From Actinomadura litoris (GTDB lineage: Bacteria > Actinomycetota > Actinomycetes > Streptosporangiales > Streptosporangiaceae): a stretch of 64,000 nucleotides of DNA. Location of the stretch: the NCBI RefSeq assembly GCF_009733595.1, contig NZ_WOFH01000016.1:1-64000 (forward strand), read 5' to 3'. Positions 17,637 through 25,268 of this stretch are shown here, piece by piece. Below the pieces are notes generated by a model. It was given only the letters and a program-made list of their open reading frames with translations, did not search any database and had not been told where the DNA came from. Position numbers and translations under genes: made by a program. Within the stretch, counting starts at the first letter, position 1, and each line of letters opens with the position of its first letter.

Positions 17637-19955
17637 TCAGCCTCCGGCGTAGATCTTGGCGATCGGCGGCCTGCTGCCCGTCGGCTGGATCTTCTGGGTC
17701 TGCAGGGCGAAGGTCATCACGTCCTTGAAGACGGGCGCGGCCGCAACGCCACCATAGTGGCTGCCCCGCTTGGGGTCCTGCAGGACCACCTGCACGACGA
17801 GCCGCGGGTCGTCGGCGGGCGCGAACCCCGCGAACGAGGCGATGTACCCGCCGCCCTTGTAGCAGTGGCAGCGCGGGTTGGGGATCTCGGCGGTGCCGGT
17901 CTTGCCCGCGACGCGGTAGCCGGGGATCTGCGCGCTCGGCGCGGTGCCCTCGTCGGTGGTGACGCCCTCCAGCATGTCGCTGATCTTGCGCGCGGTGTCC
18001 GCGCTGATCACCTGCCTGCGCGCGGGCGCGGCGGCCGGGGTGAACTTCTCGCTCTCGCCGGCGGTGCCCTCGAAGGTGCCCTCGACGAGGGTCGGGGCGA
18101 CGCGGACGCCGCCGTTGGCGATGGTCGCGTACACGCTCGCCATCTGGACGGCGTTCACCGACATCGACTGGCCGAACGCGATCGGGTACCGGTCGGTGCC
18201 CGACCACCTGGCCGGCGGCTGGAGGAGCCCGGCCGTCTCGCCCGGCAGCGGCAGGCCGGTCTTCTGGCCGAACCCGAAGTCGCGCAGCGTCTGGTAGAGC
18301 TGCTGCGAGGAGATGCTCTCGCTCGCCAGGATCGTCCCGACGTTGCTGGACTTGGCCAGCACCCCCTCGAAGGTGAGCCGCTCGGGGGCGTGCGGGTGCG
18401 AGTCCTTGAAGATCGTGTCGTACTTGCGGATCCGGTCGGGGACGTCGAACACCGTCTGGGGCGTGACCCCGCCCTTCTCCAGCGCGGCGGCGGCGGTGAC
18501 GACCTTGCCGGTGCTGCCGGGCTCGTAGGCGTCCTGCACCAGCGGGCTCCCCCACCGGCCGGGCGCCGAGCGCGCGTAGTCGCCCGGGTCGTAGCCGGGC
18601 GCCGAGGCCATCGCGAGCAGCCGCCCGTCGCGCGGGTCCATGACGATGACGGTGCCGCCGCGCGCGCCGGTGGCCTTGACCTGCTTCTCGATCGCCTGCT
18701 GCGCCGCGAACTGCATGTCGCGCATCAGCGTGAGGCGGACTCCCCGGCCGGGCACCGACGGGCGCTTCTGGTCCTCGCCCATGGGGATGTGCTGGCCCTC
18801 GGGGCTGATCTCCACCCGCTGCCAGCCGGGCCGTCCGGCGAGCACGCCGTTCATCGAGTGCTCCAGCCCGGCGGCGCCCTCGCCCTCACCGTTCACGAAC
18901 CCTATGACGCTCGCGCCCAGCGACTTGTTGGGATATTCGCGGCGATATTCCGGGAGTGTCCCGATTCCGAGGAACTTCCAGGACATGATCAGGCGCGCCT
19001 GGTCGGGCCGGACGCCGTGCGCGAGGTACACGAACCGGGAGTTCGGCTTGCTGATCGCCTTCATCACCGAGGACGGGTTGAGCCCGAGCGTCGGGGCGAG
19101 CGCGCTCACGATCGCCTGCCGCCGCTCCGGCTTGATCACGAACGGGTCGGCGAAGATCGCGCGCGCCTCCACCGTCATCGCCAGCGCGTTGCCCTGCGCG
19201 TCGGTGATCTCACCGCGGACGGCGGGCAGGTCGATGCGCTGGAGCCGCTGCCGCATCGCCTTCTCGGTGTAGCGGTTCGACTCGATCGTCTGGAGTTGGA
19301 CGAGCCGTCCGGCGAACAGCGACAGCACGAACGCGACGACGAGCAGCCCGATGTTCAGCCGCTTGAGCGGGTCGCGGCGGCGGAAGGGGACGCGGGCGAT
19401 CGGGCGGCGCGGCGGCCGCCGCCCGGACCCGGATCCGGTGGCGCGGCGCGGCGGACGCGGGCCGTCGCCCTCCTGACGCGACCTTGCCCGGGCCGCGCTC
19501 GCTCTGTTACCGGCCCTGCCGCTCGCGTTGGCGTTCGGCTTCGCGGTCGTCCTCGTGCCCGCGGCGGGCTTCGGTTGGGCGGCCTTGGGAGGTTTGGCGG
19601 CCTTGGGAGGCTTCGCGGGTTTGGCCGGCTCGGCCTTGGCGGGTTTGGCGGCCCGGCCCTTCGGTGCCGCGCCGCCCGAGGACGGCTTGGGCTCCCGGGG
19701 CCGCTTGGCCTCCTTGGGGTCCTTGGCGTCCTTGGCGCTCTGGGCGGCGGGCTTGCCCGCGGCGGGCCCCGCGGGCTTGGCGCCCTTGCGCGGCGGGGGG
19801 ACGATGCCGGTGCGGGCGGGGCGGCGGGACGCGCCGCCCTTGCCGCCCGCCCGTCCGGCGCCGCCGTCGGCGCGCCCGCCGGACGGGCGGGGCGTGTTGC
19901 CGCCCCGGCGTCCGGGCGGGGGGCCGCCGGTGCCGCCTCCCGGCCGCTTGCTCAC
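17637..19955 (-). CDS. ftsI: Septal transpeptidase FtsI (class B PBP3)
   Basis: Penicillin-binding protein that cross-links septal peptidoglycan with FtsW; 772 aa, GTG start. Residues 1-195 form a very long basic cytoplasmic tail rich in Ala, Lys, Pro and Gly with PAKPAK/PPKAA repeats. A single membrane anchor spans about 200-221. The dimerisation domain follows (LPAVRGEITDAQGNALAM). The transpeptidase has nucleophile motif STGK (481-484), SSN (536-538) and KTGT (685-688). No PASTA domains. The tail is much longer than in model FtsI proteins. Confidence 0.93.
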   Translation of the reverse strand: MSKRPGGGTGGPPPGRRGGNTPRPSGGRADGGAGRAGGKGGASRRPARTGIVPPPRKGAKPAGPAAGKPAAQSAKDAKDPKEAKRPREPKPSSGGAAPKGRAAKPAKAEPAKPAKPPKAAKPPKAAQPKPAAGTRTTAKPNANASGRAGNRASAARARSRQEGDGPRPPRRATGSGSGRRPPRRPIARVPFRRRDPLKRLNIGLLVVAFVLSLFAGRLVQLQTIESNRYTEKAMRQRLQRIDLPAVRGEITDAQGNALAMTVEARAIFADPFVIKPERRQAIVSALAPTLGLNPSSVMKAISKPNSRFVYLAHGVRPDQARLIMSWKFLGIGTLPEYRREYPNKSLGASVIGFVNGEGEGAAGLEHSMNGVLAGRPGWQRVEISPEGQHIPMGEDQKRPSVPGRGVRLTLMRDMQFAAQQAIEKQVKATGARGGTVIVMDPRDGRLLAMASAPGYDPGDYARSAPGRWGSPLVQDAYEPGSTGKVVTAAAALEKGGVTPQTVFDVPDRIRKYDTIFKDSHPHAPERLTFEGVLAKSSNVGTILASESISSQQLYQTLRDFGFGQKTGLPLPGETAGLLQPPARWSGTDRYPIAFGQSMSVNAVQMASVYATIANGGVRVAPTLVEGTFEGTAGESEKFTPAAAPARRQVISADTARKISDMLEGVTTDEGTAPSAQIPGYRVAGKTGTAEIPNPRCHCYKGGGYIASFAGFAPADDPRLVVQVVLQDPKRGSHYGGVAAAPVFKDVMTFALQTQKIQPTGSRPPIAKIYAGG

Positions 19956-20001
19956 CGCGTCACCCGCTCCCGGGCACGGTCACGGGCGCGGTCACGGGCC
20001 G

Positions 20002-20736
20002 TCACGGCGCGCCCGTCCCGGACGGGGCGCCGACGGCGCGGGGGTCGCCGGGCACGATCGTGCCCGGGATGCCGATCATGCTCGCGGCGCCCGCCGACGC
20101 GGCGGCCGACTGCGGCACGGGACGGATGCGGGCGCCGCTGGTGCGGCCGGTGCGGCCGTCGATGAAGGCCAGCTCGGTCTGCTTGCGCATCCCCATCGCC
20201 TCGGCCTTCTCCGCGATCGACTCGGGCGAGCCCTCGGCCGCGATCTGCGCCTGGTGGGCCTGCCGCTGCTGTTCGAGCAGCTTGTTGCTCTGCTGGAGCC
20301 GGGTCAGCGTGAAGGCGTCCTTGGCGAGCACGGTGTTGAGCAGCAGCAGGCTCACCAGCGCGCCGCCGAGCAGCCCGACGATGAGCAGCACGAACGGGGC
20401 GCGCGGCGGCGTGTGGGACGCGGCGCGCCCTCGCGCGGCGCGTCCCGCGCCTTTCTTCCGCGCGCTCTTCGCGGCCGCGACCTTGGCCGGGGCCGCCTTC
20501 GACGCGCTCTTCGCCGGAGCCTTGGCCGGAGCCTTGCCCGGCGCCTTCGCGGGCGCGGGCTTGCCCGGCGCCTTCGACGGCGCCTTCGACGGCGCATTGG
20601 CGGCCGTGCCCGTGGGCTTGCCGTCCTGTGCCGGGTCCTGGGCGGGCGCGGCGGGACGCCGCTTGCGGGACCGGCGCTCCGGGCGTGCCCTGGGCTGCGG
20701 CGCGGAACCCGGCGGTTTTCTGGTCGTCGTGGTCAT
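20002..20736 (-). CDS. ftsL: FtsL-like divisome protein
   Basis: 244-aa bitopic protein in the ftsL position between rsmH and ftsI, overlapping rsmH by 4 bp. Residues 1-113 are low-complexity Ala/Lys/Pro with repeated KAP units. A transmembrane helix spans about 114-137. A short coiled coil (about 143-170: LQQSNKLLEQQRQAHQAQI) is followed by the conserved SPESIAEKAEAMGMRK of FtsL/FtsB-type septum initiators. The C-terminal 50 residues are Ala/Gly/Pro-rich. Sequence similarity in this family is weak, so the name rests on topology and position. Confidence 0.85.
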   Translation of the reverse strand: MTTTTRKPPGSAPQPRARPERRSRKRRPAAPAQDPAQDGKPTGTAANAPSKAPSKAPGKPAPAKAPGKAPAKAPAKSASKAAPAKVAAAKSARKKGAGRAARGRAASHTPPRAPFVLLIVGLLGGALVSLLLLNTVLAKDAFTLTRLQQSNKLLEQQRQAHQAQIAAEGSPESIAEKAEAMGMRKQTELAFIDGRTGRTSGARIRPVPQSAAASAGAASMIGIPGTIVPGDPRAVGAPSGTGAP

Positions 20737-21725
20737 GTCGCCTCCCGGACCCGCTCGGCGGCGCGCAACCGCGCCGATCCGGCCCGTGGGTTGGTCGTGG
20801 TCTCCTCGTCGGACGGCAGCTCGGCCCCGCGCGTCAGGAGCCGGAACCGCGGCTCGTGCTCGGGCAGCGGGACGGGCAGGTCCGGCGGGGTGCTGTCGGC
20901 CGCCTCGGCGGCGAGGACCTGCTTGGTGACGCGGTCCTCAAGGGAGTGGTAGCTGAGCACGGCGGCCCGGCCCCCGACCGGCAGGACGCCCAGCGCGGCG
21001 GGCAGCGCCCGGCGCCAGACGTCCAGCTCGCCGTTCACCTCGATGCGCAGCGCCTGGAAGGTGCGCTTGGCGGGGTTGCCGCCGGTGCGGCGCGTCGCTG
21101 CGGGGATGCTGGCGCGCACGAGGTCGGCGAGGCGGCGGGTGGACTCCAGCGGCTCGCGCTCGCGCTCGCGGACGATCGCCGAGGCGATCCGCTGGGCGAA
21201 GCGCTCCTCGCCGTACTCGCGCAGGATCCGCGCCAGCGCGGCGGGGGGGTAGCCGTTGACCACCTCGGCGGCGGTGGGGCCCTGGGTGCGGTCCATGCGC
21301 ATGTCGAGCGGGGCGTCGTAGGAGTAGGCGAAGCCGCGGTCGGCCTCGTCGAGCTGCGGGGAGGAGACGCCGAGGTCGAACAGGACGGCGTCGGCCGCGG
21401 GGAGGCCGAGCCGGCGCAGTACCGAGGGGATCTCGTCGTAGACGGCGTGTTCCAGCCGCACCCGGTCGCCGAACGGGGCGAGCCGGCGGGCGGAGCGCTC
21501 CAGCGCGGTGGTGTCGCGGTCGAGGCCGACCAGGCGCAGGGAAGGGTGGGCCTTCAGCATCGCCTCCGCGTGCCCGCCCATGCCGAGGGTGGCGTCGACG
21601 TACACGGGGTCGCGCCCGGGATCGCGCGTGGCGGCGGCCGCCACGGCCGGTGCGAGGAGTTCCAGGACGCGACCGAGCATGACCGGTACGTGACCGGGCC
21701 CGGACGCGTGTTCTCCCACGCCCAT
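20733..21725 (-). CDS. rsmH: 16S rRNA (cytosine1402-N4)-methyltransferase RsmH
   Basis: SAM-dependent methyltransferase acting on C1402 of 16S rRNA (old name mraW); 330 aa from ATG 21725, which has a GGGGGTGG site about 5 nt upstream. An in-frame GTG at 21752 lacks a ribosome site. Motifs are HVPVMLGRVLELL, VDATLGMGGHAEAML, GLDRDTTAL, DLGVSSPQLDEADRGFAY, GGNPAKRTFQALRIEVN and LSYHSLEDRVTK. It opens the ftsL-ftsI part of the dcw cluster; a 253-bp gap separates it from mraZ. Confidence 0.94.
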   Translation of the reverse strand: MGVGEHASGPGHVPVMLGRVLELLAPAVAAAATRDPGRDPVYVDATLGMGGHAEAMLKAHPSLRLVGLDRDTTALERSARRLAPFGDRVRLEHAVYDEIPSVLRRLGLPAADAVLFDLGVSSPQLDEADRGFAYSYDAPLDMRMDRTQGPTAAEVVNGYPPAALARILREYGEERFAQRIASAIVREREREPLESTRRLADLVRASIPAATRRTGGNPAKRTFQALRIEVNGELDVWRRALPAALGVLPVGGRAAVLSYHSLEDRVTKQVLAAEAADSTPPDLPVPLPEHEPRFRLLTRGAELPSDEETTTNPRAGSARLRAAERVREAT

Positions 21726-21978
21726 CGTTCCACCCCCCTGCGGTGCTGCCACCTCGCTCGCGGACTGTGTGGCATCGCCGGCCCTGACCGTCCCGCTCCC
21801 CCGGCGGCGGCCTCGCCCGGCCAGGTCCCCATCCGCTGCCCTAGAGGAAGATCACCGCGTTTTTCGCGCGGGGGGTCGCCGTCTGGCACCGGGGAAGCTG
21901 CGCCAGCTGGCTCGGAGAGCGGCTGGAGACCTGGCCGAACGTGGGCCAGTGCCGGTCATCGGACCGACGAGTCGTGTC

Positions 21979-22410
21979 TCAGAGGATCCCTGGCAACACC
22001 TCCTCCGAGACGTCGGAGAACGCCTGCTCCTCCTGTTCGAGGTAGGACTCCCAGGCGTGCGCGTCCCAGATCTCCAGACGCGTGTTGGCGCCGATGACCG
22101 CGCAGTCGCGGGTGAGGCCCGCGTAGGTGCGCAGCGGCGGCGGGATCGTGACGCGGCCCTGCTTGTCGGGCGTCTCGTCGGAGGCGCTGGCGAAGAAGAC
22201 GCGGCTGTAGGCGCGAACGGCCCGCTCGGTGACCGGCGCCGCACGCAGAGCCTCGGTGATGCGCTGGAACTCCGCCATGGGGAAGACGTACAGGCAGCGT
22301 TCCTGGCCCTTCGTGATCACCAATCCCCCCGACAGCTCCTCGCGGTACTTCGCCGGCAGGAACAGTCGTCCCTTGTCGTCGAGGCGCGGCGAATGGGTGC
22401 CGAGAAACAC
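21979..22410 (-). CDS. mraZ: Transcriptional regulator MraZ
   Basis: 143-aa DNA-binding protein with two SpoVT/AbrB-like halves, known to bind repeats before its own gene and control the dcw operon. GTG 22410 gives the canonical MFLGTHSPRLDDKGRLFLP and has GGGAGG 7 nt upstream; a GTG at 22419 overlaps that ribosome site. The second half repeats the pattern (DKQGRVTIPPPLRTYAGL). The matching operator lies 38-73 bp upstream of the start. Confidence 0.94.
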   Translation of the reverse strand: MFLGTHSPRLDDKGRLFLPAKYREELSGGLVITKGQERCLYVFPMAEFQRITEALRAAPVTERAVRAYSRVFFASASDETPDKQGRVTIPPPLRTYAGLTRDCAVIGANTRLEIWDAHAWESYLEQEEQAFSDVSEEVLPGIL

Positions 22411-22447
22411 CGGCCCCACCTCCCGCGCCGCATGGGGCGCTACTGCT

Positions 22448-22489
22448 CCCCACGGCGCCCCACTCTACTCCACTCTTCCCCACCGTCAA
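22448..22489 (-). promoter_or_regulatory. MraZ operator and dcw promoter
   Basis: Read on the minus strand, four hexamers are spaced at exactly 10 bp: GTGGGG (22478-22483), GTGGAG (22468-22473), GTGGGG (22458-22463) and GTGGGG (22448-22453). This is the MraZ box pattern. A promoter overlaps it: TTGACG (22484-22489), a 16-bp spacer and TAGAGT (22462-22467). MraZ bound here would cover the spacer and -10 region, which fits autorepression. Confidence 0.88.
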
Positions 22490-22927
22490 CAAGGAAAACA
22501 CGCTCCACACCACGAGATCGAGAAGAAAAGCGCAGGTCAGACCGGGTGGTGTGAGGTGGGGCGCGCACGGGCCCCCTCTGCGTGCCGTGTCAAGCCCCAC
22601 CTGACGGCAGGACGGATCAGAACGCGCGTGTCACGTTTTCGCGCGGGCGCGCGTCGTGAGGTGAGTCGGGAGATGAACGGTTCCCGAACGGCGGGGTGGA
22701 AGAAGGCGCCGGGTCGCCGATTCCAAGATCGTCACCCATGTGGAGCACAATGGGCTCCCGTTTCCCACGAACATCGCGGACGGCGTTGCGACAACGTACT
22801 GTCGTTTGGGCGGGCGCACAGCGAGCGCCGCACCGGCTCGCCGGGAGCCCGGCCCCGACCGCGGGGCGGGTCCAGGTCCATGGGCCCTCGGGCGGACCAC
22901 GCGGCCGGGACGGCTGAGGAGGGTTTG
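22490..22927. other. Divergent mraZ/moxR intergenic region
   Basis: About 440 bp upstream of both mraZ (minus) and moxR (plus) with no convincing gene. The part near 22490-22560 is relatively AT-rich. An inverted repeat CGACA-ACGTAC-TGTCG (22789-22804) lies about 125 bp before moxR and could be an operator for that operon. No tRNA or known riboswitch was seen. Confidence 0.5.
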
Positions 22928-23977
22928 GTGGCAGTAGGCACGCACGGCGAGTCGTTCATGGAGGCGGACCCCCCGGCGCCCCGGCGCCCCTCGCCGAGCG
23001 GCGGCGACGGCCGCCCGGGGCCGGGCCGCGGGCTCGACGGGCTCGCGCAGGTCGCCAACAAGATCCGGGACGCGGTCGCGTCGGTGATCGAGGGAAAGCC
23101 CGAGGTGGTGCGGCTCGCGCTGACGGTGCTGCTGGCCGAGGGGCACCTGCTGATCGAGGACGTGCCGGGTGTCGGCAAGACGATGCTCGCCAAGGCGCTG
23201 GCCCGCTCGGTCGACTGCTCGGTGCGGCGCGTGCAGTTCACGCCCGACCTGCTGCCGAGCGACATCACCGGGGTGAGCGCCTACAACCAGGAGATGCGCG
23301 AGTTCGAGTTCAAGCCGGGCCCGGTGTTCGCCAACATCGTGGTCGGCGACGAGATCAACCGCGCGTCCCCGAAGACCCAGTCGGCGCTGCTGGAGTGCAT
23401 GGAGGAGCGCCAGGTCACGGTCGACGGCACGACCTACGGGCTGGAGCGCCCGTTCATGGTGATCGCCACGCAGAACCCGGTGGAGATGGAGGGCACCTAT
23501 CCGCTGCCGGAGGCGCAGCGCGACCGGTTCACCGCCCGCATCTCGATGGGATACCCCGACCCGGCGGCCGAGCTGGAGATGCTCGACGCGCACGGCCAGG
23601 CGTCCCCGCTGGACCGGCTGTCCCCGGTGGCGAACGCGGGCGACGTCCGCGACCTGATCGAGGTGGTGCGCGCCCAGCACGTCGCGCAGTCGGTCAGGCA
23701 GTACGCGATCGAGCTGGTCACCGCGACCCGCGGGCACCCCGAGCTGCGGCTCGGCGCCTCCCCGCGCGCGACCCTGCACCTGGTGCGGGCGGCGCGGGCC
23801 TACGCGGCGCTGGACGACCGCGACTACGTCGTCCCCGACGACGTCCAGGACCTCGCCGTGCCGGTCCTCGCGCACCGGCTGCTGCCGACCGCCGAGGCCC
23901 AGGTCGAGCGGCGCCGTCCCGAGCAGGTGGTCACCGAGCTGGTGCACCGCCTGCCGGTCCCCTCCCCCAGGAAGTGA
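22928..23977 (+). CDS. MoxR-family AAA+ ATPase
   Basis: 349-aa AAA+ chaperone-type ATPase. The start is GTG 22928 with GAGGAGG 5 nt upstream. A Pro/Gly-rich lead of about 35 residues is followed by Walker A DVPGVGKT (79-86), Walker B GDEINRA (140-146), sensor motif IATQNPVEMEGTYPLPEAQRDRF (in parts) and the C-terminal lid (LGASPRATLHLVRAARAYA). MoxR proteins typically act with DUF58 and VWA-type partners in metal insertion, complex assembly or envelope stress. Here it starts a moxR-DUF58-transglutaminase operon; DUF58 follows after 4 bp. Confidence 0.9.
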   Translation: MAVGTHGESFMEADPPAPRRPSPSGGDGRPGPGRGLDGLAQVANKIRDAVASVIEGKPEVVRLALTVLLAEGHLLIEDVPGVGKTMLAKALARSVDCSVRRVQFTPDLLPSDITGVSAYNQEMREFEFKPGPVFANIVVGDEINRASPKTQSALLECMEERQVTVDGTTYGLERPFMVIATQNPVEMEGTYPLPEAQRDRFTARISMGYPDPAAELEMLDAHGQASPLDRLSPVANAGDVRDLIEVVRAQHVAQSVRQYAIELVTATRGHPELRLGASPRATLHLVRAARAYAALDDRDYVVPDDVQDLAVPVLAHRLLPTAEAQVERRRPEQVVTELVHRLPVPSPRK

Positions 23978-23981
23978 CGCG

Positions 23982-25268
23982 GTGAGGCGAGCGCTGGCCG
24001 GGCTCACCACCCGGGGGCGGTCCTTCGTGGCCGCCGGCGCGACCGCGATCGTCTGCGCGTTCGTCCTCGGCGAGCGCGACCTGCTGCGCGCCGGCGTCCT
24101 CGTGCTGGCGCTGCCGCTGCTGTCGACGCTCGCGGTCTCGCGGACCCGCTACCGGCTGGCGTGCGCGCGGCGGCTGTCGCCGGTGCGGCTGCCGGTGGGC
24201 CACGAGGCCCGCGTCGACCTGCGGCTGGAGAACGTGTCGCGGCTGCCGAGCGGGCTGCTGATGGTGGAGGACCAGGTGCCCTACAGCCTCGGCGGGCGGG
24301 CCAGGTTCGTGCTGAGCCGGATCGAGCCGCACGGCTCCCGCGAGCTCGGCTACCGGATCCGCTCGGACGTGCGGGGCCGCTACCGGGTGGGGCCGCTGAC
24401 CGTCCGGCTGGCCGACCCGTTCGGGATGGTGGAGCTGGTGCGCTCGTTCAGCCTGTCGGACCGGCTGACGGTGACGCCCTCGATCGTGCCGCTCCCGGCG
24501 GGGCGTCTCGCCGGCGCCTGGACGGGCGGCGGCGACAGCGTCGCGCGGGCGGTGTCGGCGGCGGGCGAGGACGACGTCGCCCCGCGCGAGTACCGGCACG
24601 GCGACGACCTGCGCCGGGTGCACTGGCGCTCGACGGCGCGGCACGGCGAGCTGATGGTGCGGCGCGAGGAGCAGCACTGGCAGAGCAGCGGCACGCTGTT
24701 CCTCGACACCCGCGCCGCCGCGCACTGGGGCGAGGGCCCGGCGGGCTCGTTCGAGCAGGCGATCTCGGTCGCCGCGTCCATCGGGGTGCACCTCGGCCGC
24801 ACCGGCATGAGCCTGCGCTACGTCACCGACGGCGGGGAGACGCTGCGCGCGGTCGCCTCGTTCGACGGCGCGTTCGAGGGGCTGCTGCTCGACCGGCTCG
24901 CGGTGAGCCAGCGGTCGCGGAACCGGACGCTGACGCTGGGCCTTGCCGAGCTGCGCGGCACGCTCGGCAGCGGCCGGGAGGGCGACGGCCTCGTCGTCGC
25001 GGTGTTCGGCGCGCTCCAGGCCGAGGAGGCGCGCGCGGTCGCGGCGGCGCGGCGCGGCACCGCGACCTGCGTCGCGGTGCTGGTCGGCGCGGCCGGCCCG
25101 CGCGAGCGGAGCGGGCCGGACGGCCCGGGCCGCGTCTCCGCCGCCGACGCCGCCGGGCTGCTGCGGGCGGGCGGCTGGCGGGTCGTGACGGTGCGGTCGG
25201 CGTCCGAGCTGGCCGGTGCCTGGGCCCGGACGGGCCGGGACGAGGACTTCGCGGGGGACGCCTCATGA
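23982..25268 (+). CDS. DUF58 domain membrane protein
   Basis: 428 aa. Two N-terminal hydrophobic helices (about 12-30 and 33-52) precede a beta-rich extracellular or cytoplasmic region and the DUF58 signature (EYRHGDDLRRVHWRSTAR, from about residue 203), which sits in a vWA-like fold. The C-terminal part has an Ala/Arg-rich vWA remnant (VVAVFGALQAEEARAVAAA). The stop overlaps the next start by 4 bp. The partnership with MoxR is the usual genomic association; the substrate is unknown. Confidence 0.88.
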   Translation: MRRALAGLTTRGRSFVAAGATAIVCAFVLGERDLLRAGVLVLALPLLSTLAVSRTRYRLACARRLSPVRLPVGHEARVDLRLENVSRLPSGLLMVEDQVPYSLGGRARFVLSRIEPHGSRELGYRIRSDVRGRYRVGPLTVRLADPFGMVELVRSFSLSDRLTVTPSIVPLPAGRLAGAWTGGGDSVARAVSAAGEDDVAPREYRHGDDLRRVHWRSTARHGELMVRREEQHWQSSGTLFLDTRAAAHWGEGPAGSFEQAISVAASIGVHLGRTGMSLRYVTDGGETLRAVASFDGAFEGLLLDRLAVSQRSRNRTLTLGLAELRGTLGSGREGDGLVVAVFGALQAEEARAVAAARRGTATCVAVLVGAAGPRERSGPDGPGRVSAADAAGLLRAGGWRVVTVRSASELAGAWARTGRDEDFAGDAS

